From: Verrucomicrobiota bacterium
GTDB taxonomy: Bacteria > Verrucomicrobiota > Verrucomicrobiia > Limisphaerales > JACRJZ01
Length of the DNA stretch: 12,853 nt
Assembly (NCBI GenBank): GCA_022711695.1
Contig: JAKLEJ010000055.1
Location: 1-12,853 of the forward strand
Reading direction: 5' to 3'
Shown here: one piece after another, positions 1 through 7,800 of the stretch
Layout: each line of letters opens with the position of its first letter
How positions within the stretch are numbered: position 1 is the stretch's first letter
Made by a program: the position numbers and the translations under genes
Notes under the pieces: generated by a model
The model's database searches: none
What the model saw: the letters and a program-made list of their open reading frames with translations, nothing else
Told to the model about the DNA's origin: nothing

Positions 1-720
1 TCGTTCCATGTCTTCTCGGTGGCGGAGAATGCCGCCCGGGCGGTCACGGTCGACCGCGGGTTGCTGATGCCCATCGTCTACGAGTTTTCGCCGCGGCGCG
101 GTTCCGTCTTCTTCACGCCGGCCAGCCAGGAGCTGCTGGGCGTCCTCGGCGGTTTCACCCCGCTGGCCACCGGCGTCGCCGCCGGGGAAAGCGGCTACGG
201 CAATCCCATGGATACCTACATTGCCGGCAAAGGCTCCGTGAACTATCCCGACCTGGCTCCCAAGTACCGCCAGGACGAACAAGGCCGCCAAGTCCTGGAC
301 TTCGCCGGCGCCAGCTACATCAGCATCCCGCTCGGCGCTGTCCCGGCCTACGCCGGCTACGAAGTCGAGATGGACGTCATGCCCAGGGAGTTCCCGGCCC
401 ACCAGACCCTGTTCGGCAACGACTCCACGGGCTTCGTGCTCGGACTGAACAAGGACAAACCGGTCGCCAGCATCTACTGCAACCAGATCCCGGCCATGCT
501 GGCAGTCACCGGGCCGCCGCTCGCCGCCGGCCAGTGGAACCGCATCACCGTCCGCTTCGACCAGCAGACGCTGTCCATCGCGGTCAATGGCATCGCCGGC
601 GAAACCGTTCCCGCCAGCGGCTACCAGCGCTACCCACGCGCCTATACGGTCGGCGCCCACTACCGCTTCGGAAACTTTTTCCAGGGCAGCGTCGGCCGGC
701 TGACCATCACCCCGAAATAA
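1..720 (+). CDS. LamG-like (concanavalin A-like) domain protein, 5'-truncated
   Basis: The reading frame is open from base 1 to a TAA at 718-720, giving 239 codons, so the true start lies left of the window. A GTG at 19 is an in-frame valine, not a convincing start. The last 145 or so residues (about 95-237) read as a beta-sandwich of the LamG/concanavalin A-like type: a strand with DFAGASYISIPLG, then a 'GQWNRITVRFD' strand, 'LSIAVNG', and a closing strand 'GSVGRLTI'. This pattern is seen in sugar-binding or laminin-G-like modules attached to secreted enzymes. The upstream 90 residues are not recognised and may belong to a larger enzyme or adhesin lost off the edge. It lacks the R(F/Y)YR tail of its neighbours. 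The next gene starts 115 bp downstream on the same strand. The coding call is strong; the function beyond a binding module is not known. Confidence 0.8.
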   Translation, partial: SFHVFSVAENAARAVTVDRGLLMPIVYEFSPRRGSVFFTPASQELLGVLGGFTPLATGVAAGESGYGNPMDTYIAGKGSVNYPDLAPKYRQDEQGRQVLDFAGASYISIPLGAVPAYAGYEVEMDVMPREFPAHQTLFGNDSTGFVLGLNKDKPVASIYCNQIPAMLAVTGPPLAAGQWNRITVRFDQQTLSIAVNGIAGETVPASGYQRYPRAYTVGAHYRFGNFFQGSVGRLTITPK

Positions 721-724
721 GCGC

Positions 725-754
725 GCCGCCGGCGGCCGCCAATCAAGTCGCCGC
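725..754 (+). terminator. Weak GC-rich hairpin after the truncated gene
   Basis: GCGGC at 732-736 can pair with GCCGC at 750-754 and is followed by TTTATA. It overlaps a 12-bp perfect palindrome (GCCGCCGGCGGC, 725-736). It sits 5-34 bases after the TAA of the first gene, as expected for a terminator, but the stem is short, the loop is 13 nt and there is no real T-run. It is only a candidate. Confidence 0.25.
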
Positions 755-769
755 TTTATACGTTATAGT
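741..769 (+). promoter_or_regulatory. Possible promoter for the phosphodiester glycosidase gene
   Basis: The segment 754-778 is a conspicuous AT-rich patch in a GC-rich gap. It contains TATAGT (764-769), a 5-of-6 match to the sigma-70 -10 box. At the usual 17-bp spacing the -35 position (741-746) reads AATCAA, which is poor. Transcription would start near 776, about 60 nt before the ATG at 836. The call rests on the -10 match and the base-composition contrast only. Confidence 0.3.
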
Positions 770-835
770 AAAGGTTTAGCTCGTCGGAACGGCATCCCGC
801 CCGTCTTTCACCCTTCGCCCGAAAGCCCAGGCACC

Positions 836-3631
836 ATGAACAAAACCGCCACCCTGCTCCTGACCATCGCCGTGCTCCTGTCGTCGCTGCTGGCCCTGGC
901 CCAGGAAGGGACTTTTGACTGGAGCCAGGCCGTCGAGCTGCATCCCGGAATCCGCCACGCCAAGATAACAGTGGAAAAACCGCGTCGGATGCAGATCAAT
1001 GCCGCCCGGATCGACCTGGACACGCCGGGGCTGCGCTTGCGGTCCACCGGCCGCGATCCCGACTGGGGCAAGCCCATGCCGGACTTCCCGACCCTGGCCA
1101 TCCGGACCCGGCGCCAGAAAACCCGCGACTTCATCCGCCAGGCCCGGCAACCGGTCGGCGACGGCGGCCTCGGCCTGAACTTGGTCTTCGCCATCAACGC
1201 CACCCCCTGGAACCCGTGGCAGAAGCCCTTCACCCACAAATACGCGGACAAGCTGGGCCTGGTGGTCTCCGAAGGCGAACTGGTCAGCGAAGCGAACGGC
1301 CGGCCTTCCCTGCTCATCCGCCGGGACGGCACCGCCGACATGATTGCCACGACCGCCGAAACCGACCTGACCGGCCTCGCCACCGCCGTCTCCGGCTTCG
1401 CCTTCGTGCTGCAGGACGGCAAAGTCGTCCAGGGCGGCAAAGACCTGGCGCCGCGCACCGGCTACGGCCTCACGGCCGACAAGCGCGCCCTGTTCCTAAT
1501 CACCATCGACGGCCGCCAGCCCCAGTTCAGCGACGGAGCCACCACCGGCGAAGTCGGCGAATGGCTGCTGCATCTCGGCGCCAAGACCGGCATCAACATG
1601 GACGGCGGCGGCTCCACCTCCATGTGCCGCGCCGACGATTGCGGCAATCCCATTGCCGTCAACCGCTCCAGCTACCCCAACGCCAACCTGGGTCGCGACC
1701 GGGAACGTTACGTGGGCTCTCACCTGGGCATCGACGCCAAGCCCCTCCCCACTTTTATTTACGATGTCAACGTGGCGCCGGGAAGCGACACGGCCTTCGT
1801 GAGTTGGGCCACGCTGGCGGAGGCCACCAGCCAGGTCGAGTTCGGTCCCACCGCCGCCTACGGCGGGGAGTCGCCCATCGACCCCACATTGGCCACCAAC
1901 CACAGCGTGCTGCTGACCGGGCTCTCCCCGGGACGTCGATACTATTTCCGGCTGAAGTCCTCGGCGGGCGGCCAAGACTATAGCGTCGATTACTGCGCGC
2001 CGTTTTACACCACCAATCTGCACCGCGGCGCTGGCCAGATTTTCGACCTGACCAACGTCTGGAAATACAGCTACGCCAACCTGGACGCCACTCCCGAGTG
2101 GAAGCTGCCGGGGTTCGACGACGAGAGTTGGCCGTCGGGCCCGGGCCTTCTCTGGGCCGACTCCCGCATCCCCAGCGATTGGCCCGTGCTGGCGGGGCCG
2201 CGCAGCACCCGCATGCCCAACAACCCGGCCGCCAGCCCGGTCTATCCCTATGTGACCTATTACTTCCGGACTGCTTTTCTCTTCACCAACGATCCGGCAG
2301 GGGCCGTTCTGATCCTCTCCAATTATCTGGATGACGGCGCCGTGTTTTACCTGAACGGAGTCGAGATCGGTCGCCTGTTGCTGCCCGGCAGCCCGGCCCC
2401 GATCCTCAACTCGACCACCGCCACCAATTACTGGTGCCGCGACTCCGGCGACGCCACCTGCCCCTATGTGTTTTCGATCTCAAACGCGCTCAGCGCCAAC
2501 CTGGTCGTCGGAACCAATCTCCTGGCGGTCGAGGTTCACAATTACCGCACCACCGGCCCGGACGTCACCTTCGGCGCGGGGCTCTTTTACACGCTCTCGC
2601 CCCCGCCTCCCCCGCCACCCCTCATTGCCAACCTCGTCGCATGGCCTGACGAAACCGAAATCCGGGTCTCTTGGACGACTCGTTCCCTCGCCACGGGACG
2701 CGTTGAATACGGACCCACGCCATCCTTGGGCCTGTCCACGCCCCAGGAGGACACGCCTCGGACCGAGCACTCGGCGACGCTTACAAATCTGCCCCGGCTG
2801 AGCCCCTGCTTCTTTCGGGTGATCTCGATCGCAGGAGCCAACCAACACTCGGCCACCGGCTCCGTTTCCACAGTCCCCTTCTATCGCGAAGCGGTCGCCC
2901 TGACCAACACCTGGCGCTTCTCCTACGCCAACCTCGATGAGGAACACTGGCGAAGCCCGGATTATGACGACCGTCTGTGGGAGGAGGGCGCCGCCCTGCT
3001 GCTGCTCGAGTCAACCGCCTCGGCCAATCCGGATGTCCAGCCCAAGTGCACCCCCTTGCCGCGCAACCCGTTTACCGTCCAGCCGTTTCCCACCTACTAT
3101 TTCCGAACCCACTTCCTGCTGACCAATCCCTTGCCGGGCTGCGCGCTTGTCTTCTCCAACTTTATTGACGACGGGGCGGTCTTCTACCTGAACGGCGTCG
3201 AAATCCAGCGCCTGAGAATGCCGCCTGATCCGGCTGGAATCGAAAACAGCACCCTGGCCACCGCCCAACCGCCCACCGACGACGCCGTGGCCGCGGACGT
3301 CTTCCGCTTCTGGGGAGCCCAGTTGACCAACCTGGTTGCGGGAACGAACTGCCTGGCGGTCGAGGTCCACAACGTCGGCCCCGCCAGCCCCGACGTGACG
3401 TTTGGATCGGCGGTCGGTTTGGTCCGCGCGCTCGCCTCCGAAACCTCCTTGCGCATCGGCTTCAGCGGAGACTTCCTTCAGATCGACTGGGATGGGGAGT
3501 ATCTGACCTTGCAGCAGTCCGACGATCCGGGGCGTCCCGATTCCTGGAGCGATCTCCCCGGGCCGGTCCAATCCAGCCCTTACACCCTCGCCCATCCTCC
3601 CGGAACGCGGTTCTACCGCCTCAGGCAATGA
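836..3631 (+). CDS. Secreted phosphodiester glycosidase family (NAGPA-like) protein with two FN3 plus jelly-roll units
   Basis: Predicted exported enzyme of the phosphodiester glycosidase family (NAGPA, the human 'uncovering enzyme' family, which removes a sugar linked through a phosphodiester). Visible domains in the 931 residues: signal peptide 1-22 (Lys near the start, hydrophobic core, LALA-Q cleavage site); NAGPA-type domain about 110-300 with the diagnostic INMDGGGSTSM (253-263), preceded by 'FAINATPWNP' and 'LITIDGRQ'; FN3-like domain 305-390 of the kind found before purple acid phosphatases (SWATLAEATSQVEFGP); jelly-roll 402-586; seven-proline linker 589-595; second FN3 597-680; second jelly-roll 687-868; C-terminal tail 870-931 ending RFYRLRQ. 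The ATG at 836 is chosen because it begins the signal peptide; only a weak CAGG lies upstream. The natural substrate is unknown; bacterial relatives may act on cell-wall or exopolysaccharide phosphodiesters. It ends 9 bp from the convergent pseudopilin gene. Confidence 0.9.
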   Translation: MNKTATLLLTIAVLLSSLLALAQEGTFDWSQAVELHPGIRHAKITVEKPRRMQINAARIDLDTPGLRLRSTGRDPDWGKPMPDFPTLAIRTRRQKTRDFIRQARQPVGDGGLGLNLVFAINATPWNPWQKPFTHKYADKLGLVVSEGELVSEANGRPSLLIRRDGTADMIATTAETDLTGLATAVSGFAFVLQDGKVVQGGKDLAPRTGYGLTADKRALFLITIDGRQPQFSDGATTGEVGEWLLHLGAKTGINMDGGGSTSMCRADDCGNPIAVNRSSYPNANLGRDRERYVGSHLGIDAKPLPTFIYDVNVAPGSDTAFVSWATLAEATSQVEFGPTAAYGGESPIDPTLATNHSVLLTGLSPGRRYYFRLKSSAGGQDYSVDYCAPFYTTNLHRGAGQIFDLTNVWKYSYANLDATPEWKLPGFDDESWPSGPGLLWADSRIPSDWPVLAGPRSTRMPNNPAASPVYPYVTYYFRTAFLFTNDPAGAVLILSNYLDDGAVFYLNGVEIGRLLLPGSPAPILNSTTATNYWCRDSGDATCPYVFSISNALSANLVVGTNLLAVEVHNYRTTGPDVTFGAGLFYTLSPPPPPPPLIANLVAWPDETEIRVSWTTRSLATGRVEYGPTPSLGLSTPQEDTPRTEHSATLTNLPRLSPCFFRVISIAGANQHSATGSVSTVPFYREAVALTNTWRFSYANLDEEHWRSPDYDDRLWEEGAALLLLESTASANPDVQPKCTPLPRNPFTVQPFPTYYFRTHFLLTNPLPGCALVFSNFIDDGAVFYLNGVEIQRLRMPPDPAGIENSTLATAQPPTDDAVAADVFRFWGAQLTNLVAGTNCLAVEVHNVGPASPDVTFGSAVGLVRALASETSLRIGFSGDFLQIDWDGEYLTLQQSDDPGRPDSWSDLPGPVQSSPYTLAHPPGTRFYRLRQ
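1748..2593 (+). repeat. FN3 plus jelly-roll unit, copy 1 (protein-level repeat)
   Basis: Residues 305-586 of the phosphodiester glycosidase. An FN3-like domain is followed by a jelly-roll with the landmarks LTNVWKYSYANLD, YYFRTAF, LDDGAVFYLNGVEIGR and NLLAVEVHNY. The same order recurs at 2624-3439. The repeat is clear in protein and only patchy in DNA (the stretch CTGGCGGTCGAGGT recurs at 2522 and 3353), which points to an old duplication. Confidence 0.85.
2624..3439 (+). repeat. FN3 plus jelly-roll unit, copy 2 (protein-level repeat)
   Basis: Residues 597-868 of the phosphodiester glycosidase, joined to copy 1 by a run of seven prolines. Landmarks match copy 1: SWTTRSLATGRVEYGP, LTNTWRFSYANLD, YYFRTHF, IDDGAVFYLNGVEIQR, NCLAVEVHNV and SPDVTFG. 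A third, stand-alone jelly-roll of the same type lies in the giant gene on the opposite strand (about 7190-7708). Confidence 0.85.
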
Positions 3632-3640
3632 CCGTTGTCC

Positions 3641-4306
3641 TCAGAGAACGCCCCGCGGCAGCGAGAAGGTCACGTTCGTGGTGTAGTTCAGCGCCACGCT
3701 GATCTGGTCCTTCAACTGCGACGACGAGGTATCCTGCACGCTGCCGTCGGTCAGCAGCAGGCTGCCCCGCCTGACATGCAGCGAATCCAGCCAGAACGCG
3801 TCGATGGATGTGCCCACCGATTGGTCCCAGACCAGGTCCATTCTCCCGTTCCCGCTATAGACATTGCGGTCGCCCGAGAGAATCGTCTGGGGCTTTTTCT
3901 CGTCGCAGTCCAGCCCCACGAAGTAGCTGATGTGGTGCGCGCCATCGAGCGAGGACCATTTTTCGCCCAGGGTCTTCTCGCGGTCTGCCGGACAGAGCAG
4001 CACCTTGGGCGTTGTGAATTCGTTCGAGCAAACCCGGTAATGGTCCGTCCAGTCTCCCGAGTCGAAACTGCCGCCGCTGGGCACATCCAGTTGCCAGGGG
4101 AACTTTTCGGAATTGTCGTTGGCGAAGAGCCGAAACGCCACGCCCACCTGCTTGAGATTGCTCAGGCAATTGGCCCGTTTGGCTTTCGACTTGGCCATGC
4201 TCAAGGCGGGCAACAGCAGCGCAGCCAGGATCGCAATGATGGCGATAACCACCAGCAGTTCAATCAACGTGAACCCTGGCGCTCGCCTGGGCTGCTTGAG
4301 TTTCAT
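3641..4306 (-). CDS. Prepilin-like (type II secretion pseudopilin-type) protein with H-X9-DG C-terminus
   Basis: A 221-residue protein with a textbook type IV prepilin N-terminus: a basic 11-residue leader (MKLKQPRRAPG), cleavage between G11 and F12, then FTLIELL with Glu at mature position 5 and a hydrophobic helix to about residue 35. A PilD-type peptidase would cut and methylate it and leave the helix in the inner membrane. The body carries NCLSNLKQVGVAFRLFAND, a pair of cysteines in the middle region, and near the C-terminus H177 followed nine residues later by D187-G188 (H-X9-DG), the mark of a family expanded in Verrucomicrobiota, Lentisphaerota and Planctomycetota. I chose the ATG at 4306 because it gives a normal short leader; in-frame ATG at 4321 and GTG at 4330 would lengthen it by 5 or 8 residues. 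No assembly ATPase, peptidase or secretin gene is in the window. Its exact role is unknown. Confidence 0.92.
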   Translation of the reverse strand: MKLKQPRRAPGFTLIELLVVIAIIAILAALLLPALSMAKSKAKRANCLSNLKQVGVAFRLFANDNSEKFPWQLDVPSGGSFDSGDWTDHYRVCSNEFTTPKVLLCPADREKTLGEKWSSLDGAHHISYFVGLDCDEKKPQTILSGDRNVYSGNGRMDLVWDQSVGTSIDAFWLDSLHVRRGSLLLTDGSVQDTSSSQLKDQISVALNYTTNVTFSLPRGVL

Positions 4307-4316
4307 AGCCAAGCTA

Positions 4317-4346
4317 ATCATTGGCGGCACGGCCGCGATTTGTCAA
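4317..4346 (-). promoter_or_regulatory. Possible promoter for the prepilin-like gene
   Basis: On the minus strand a perfect TTGACA (4346-4341) is followed after 18 bases by AATGAT (4322-4317), a 4-of-6 match to the -10 box. Transcription would begin near 4310, just before the ATG at 4306, which would exclude the two longer start choices. The -35 box overlaps a small dyad, GTCAA-N6-TTGAC (4342-4357), which might be an operator. The -35 is good and the -10 is weak. Confidence 0.3.
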
Positions 4347-4490
4347 TTTCTTTTGACCGCCCCAAATCCGTGAATCCGCGCGGAACTTCACTCGGGCATG
4401 GCGGCGACAGCCATTTCCAAATCGAGCCGTCCCGGGCAGCGGCGCAGCGTCACGCGGGAGGAACCCACAGCCGGCGATCGCGGCGCCCGC

Positions 4491-4511
4491 AAAAAGTCTC
4501 CGGAAAGACTT
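4491..4511 (-). terminator. Possible rho-independent terminator on the minus strand
   Basis: Read on the minus strand, AAGTCT (4511-4506), a 6-nt loop and AGACTT (4499-4494) form a perfect 6-bp stem that runs into five T residues (4495-4491). It would stop leftward transcription coming from the giant gene (ending at 4862) before the prepilin-like gene. The stem has only two G-C pairs, so it is weak, and it lies about 350 nt beyond the stop codon. Confidence 0.33.
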
Positions 4512-4555
4512 GCCATCCGGCCGGCCGTATGGTAGGAGCCTTGAGCAGACTTGGT

Positions 4556-4629
4556 GCGGGTGTGGTCCAATGGTAGAATGCGGGCTTCCCAAGCCTGAGA
4601 CGAGGGTTCGATTCCCTTCACCCGCTCCA
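4556..4629 (+). tRNA. tRNA-Gly (anticodon CCC), CCA encoded
   Basis: All arms fold by eye. The acceptor stem GCGGGTG (4556-4562) pairs with CACCCGC (4619-4625), followed by discriminator T4626 and encoded CCA (4627-4629). The D-arm starts at 4565 with the usual GG in the loop (AATGGTA). The anticodon stem CGGGC/GCCTG (4581-4585, 4593-4597) encloses the loop TTCCCAA with anticodon CCC at 4588-4590, reading GGG codons. The T-arm GAGGG-TTCGATT-CCCTT spans 4602-4618. The length of 74 nt is normal for bacterial tRNA-Gly. No good promoter is visible; TATGGT at 4528-4533 is the best -10 candidate. Both strands of this tRNA give well-known false peptides in translation. Confidence 0.97.
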
Positions 4630-4726
4630 TTTTCGCCTCGCCGGTTTTTCCGCACTAGCCTCAATTTTCGATCGCGTTTTGGCGACAGATTTGCCGGGGA
4701 GGGGGACAGATTGGAGGATCGCGAGC

Positions 4727-4789
4727 CCCGTCGGCCTGCCTCTTTGCCCCGACGGGCAGGTTGAACCTGGCGGCAAACCGGTCTTGCCG
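4727..4789. other. Cluster of three inverted repeats between tRNA-Gly and the giant gene
   Basis: Three perfect dyads lie in 63 bases: CCCGTCGG (4727-4734) with CCGACGGG (4749-4756), 8 bp, loop 14; CAGGTT (4757-4762) with AACCTG (4764-4769), separated by one base; CGGCAA (4771-4776) with TTGCCG (4784-4789), 6 bp, loop 7. CCTG (4735-4738) could also pair with CAGG (4757-4760), which would make a pseudoknot-like fold. The cluster is 70-135 nt past the stop of the giant gene on the minus strand and about 100 nt past the tRNA on the plus strand. There is no T-run on either side. It may be a 3'-end structure of the long transcript or an unidentified repeat element. The rest of 4630-4861 holds nothing else I can support. 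Confidence 0.45.
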
Positions 4790-4861
4790 GCGTTTCATGC
4801 CAGCAGCAACTCCGCAGTCTCTGCGCGGGGATACAGCCGAAACGCTTCTTCGCGGTCGGTT

Positions 4862-7800
4862 TCAAGGCTGGGCCGGTGTGACCAGTCGGTAATAGCGCTG
4901 GGTGTCTGTGGGAACGAACGAATCCCAAAGCGTCACCGGCCGGGTGGCCGGCTGGATCTCCACGTCGGCCAGCTTTTGCCAGGGCCCCGCCCCGGCAGCG
5001 TCGCGGTAAAGCACGCTGTAGCTCTTCCCGGCCATGGCCAGGAACTCGATCGCTACCCGGCCTTCCTCCAGCGTGGCGCCTTCGATCTTTAGGAAGCTCT
5101 GCGCGTCGCGCGGATCGGTTCCGCTCAGGTATTCCTCCAGGTTCGTCTTGCCATCCTGGTCGGCGTCTTCGGCGGCGTCCGCCGGGTTGTGGCTGTCGAA
5201 CCCGTATTGGTTCTCCCAACTGTCCGGAAGTCCGTCGCCGTCGGCATCGATCACGCCGGAGGGGCCGGGCGAGGGCGCCGCGGCAAACCAATTGGTCGGA
5301 TCGTTGGCGTAGCCGGAGGAACTCACCCGCTGCAACGAACTGCCGCCGCCGTCGGCGCCGGCCGGCCACGGGGCCTGGTCGCCGTAAACCACCTTCTCGA
5401 CCAGCACCTGCGGCACGGAGCCATTGGGCTGCGGCGCGTCCGGTTTGACCAGCTCGACACTTTCGCCGCCATTGTCCAGTTTGCCGCTATAGGGCCCGGC
5501 CAGCGTCAGGTTCGAGCCGTAACGGGCCTGGAATGCGGCCATGGCCGCCAGGTTGGTGAGCGGATCGAAACTCACCACGATGAGATGCCCGCCCGGCGGG
5601 AGCGCGTGGCTGGCGTTGAAGCGGAAGTCCACGGCGTCGCGCAGCCGCCAGCCGTTGGTGGGATGGGCCGGGTCGTAGAGCGGGGCAGCGACATCCCCGA
5701 TGTTCCGCAGCTCGACGAATTCCTCGATGACGTTGTCATTGGTCACGCCGTTCTCCACCACATCGGGAGGATGATACATGATCTCGCTGACGATGACGGG
5801 GCCGACTTTGGGATAGGGGTTGGCGGCGCCCTGGCCGGTGCGGAAGAGCGCGATCTGGTTGGTCGGGCTGCCGGCGGTGACGGACGTGCCCAAACTCAGG
5901 GCGCTCATGGCCGTGAAGTCCGCCCCCACGCTGGTTTCATGGCGGCCGAAGGAAACGCCGTTTTCAGACGGGCCGAATTTGGCCTGGGCGCGGCGGCCGG
6001 TGAGCTGGCCCGCCACTGCCTCGGAGAGGTAGGCCTGGTCCCCGTCCGCCGAGCTGAAGGCGAAGCGGGTGGAAGGGTTCTCCGGGTCGTTGAACTGGTA
6101 TTCGTAGAACACCCGGAAGCCGAGGGCGGGGAGCCCCGTGCCGGCGGGGATGAGATACTTTTTGAGGTTGTCTTTCGAGTCGCTCAGATACCAGCCGCCC
6201 AGGTCAATGGGCGCGCCATCGAGATTACGCACTTCCACGGCGTCCTCCAACGGTAAATCCGTGTGGGCCAGGACCTCGTTGATCGCCACCAGGGGCAGGT
6301 GGACGTAATTGGCCTCGCCCGGGCTGGCCGAGCCGGCGAACGCCAATACGTTCGTGGTTCCGTCGGGCAGGAGTCCTTCCGAAATATCGGTCAACTGAGG
6401 GCCAAAGGCGACGCCGTGAATGAGCGCGCCGTCGGCCGTCGAAACGCCCAGCGCTTCGCCCACCGTACCGTTGAGCCGGAAGTTGACGTGGTCGGCGCCC
6501 GCGGCGGTGTTGTTGTCGGCCCGAAACTGCTGGAAGGCGTTGGTCACCGCCCCGAGGAACGACAGCGGCGCGATGCGGTGCTTCATCCGCTCGGCCGAGG
6601 AGGCGAGGCTGTCGCTCAACCAGAGGCCGCCCAGGGCCACCGGCTGGACGCCGGGGTTGTAAAGCTCGAACCAGTCGTCGCCCGAGACCGGCGAGGCCAT
6701 CCACTCGTTGATCTTCAAGCCGGCCGGGTCGTCCAACGCGGCGGGGGTGTTCGGCAGACCGCCCGTGGGAAGCGTCAGCCCCCAGGTGGCGCCGCCATCG
6801 GGCAGGCGGCCGATGGAGAAGTCCGGCGTTTGCAGGCCGAAAGTGACGAAGTCCACCACGCTGGTTGCCTGGAGGGGATCGGCGAACAGGTAGAGAGCAT
6901 CGCCGGTGGCACGGAGGCCGAAACCCGAGTTGGTCGCCGACGCCGGAGCGTCGGCGTCGAACCGCACGCGAAAGAAGCCCCCTGCGGGCAGAAGAGTGGG
7001 CGAGGGGAAGACCCAGCGCCGGGGCTCGGCGATCGAGTCGCTCAGGCTCATGTTGCCCAAATCCACCGCACCGTTGGAGGGATTATGGATTTCGACCCAG
7101 TCCGGCGTGGAGCCGTCGGGTTCGGTGACGGTGGCGTTGCTGGCCAGGATTTCGTTGATGACCACGCCGGCGACGGCGGGGTTGCTGCCGCCGAGAACGG
7201 CGCCGATGCCCAGGCCCATGTTGTTGTCCGCTGTGATGACCTGGTGCAGCTCGACGGCGACGAGGTTGTCGCCCGGACGGACGATGTTGTTGGTCATGGG
7301 GACCCCCACCTCGGTGAAGGAAGTGGTTTCCATGTTGACGGAGGCGTTGGTTGCCGCCGTGACCGGCCCTGCCGGCATGTTGATCCGGTAGATCTCCTGC
7401 CCGTTCAGATAGACGATGGCGCCGTCATCCATGAGGTTGGTGAAGATGAGGCTCGAGGGCAGGGTCGCGTTGGTGTATTGGAAATGAGTTCGGAAATAGA
7501 AGGTGACGATGGCGGCGCCGCCGACGGTCGTGATGGGCAGGACCGTGTTGGTCAGCGTTTGCACGAAGGAATTGTTGCCATTCTCGTATCCCAGCACTCC
7601 GCGGCCCTGCGGCCAGGCCGAGTCACTGTAAGTGAGGTCCTTCCAAGCTGTGCCGAGGTTGGTCCCCGAAGCCTCGTAGCGCCAGGTGGCGTTCATCGGG
7701 AGCAGGGCCGTCGCCGTGGGAGCCACTGGGGTCACCGGACACACATTGGCAAAACCCGGAGTGGGGGTGGGCAGCGACACCACGCGGTTGGCGCCGTCCG

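Noticed and set aside
3635..4576. Plus-strand open frame of 313 codons over the prepilin-like gene
   Set aside because: It is antisense to a textbook prepilin sequence and runs into the tRNA; its product shows no domain.
4388..4630. Minus-strand open frame of 80 codons starting MERVKGIEPSSQAWEARIL
   Set aside because: It is the antisense translation of tRNA-Gly, a familiar false protein in databases. The first part maps exactly onto the tRNA and the rest has no recognisable domain.
4510..4764. Plus-strand open frame of 84 codons containing GPMVECGLPKPETRVRFPS
   Set aside because: It is the sense translation of the same tRNA-Gly and is equally well known as a false call.
4556..4860. tRNA-Gly as an integration site for a mobile element
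   Set aside because: No integrase is present and I found no repeated copy of the tRNA 3' end elsewhere in the window.
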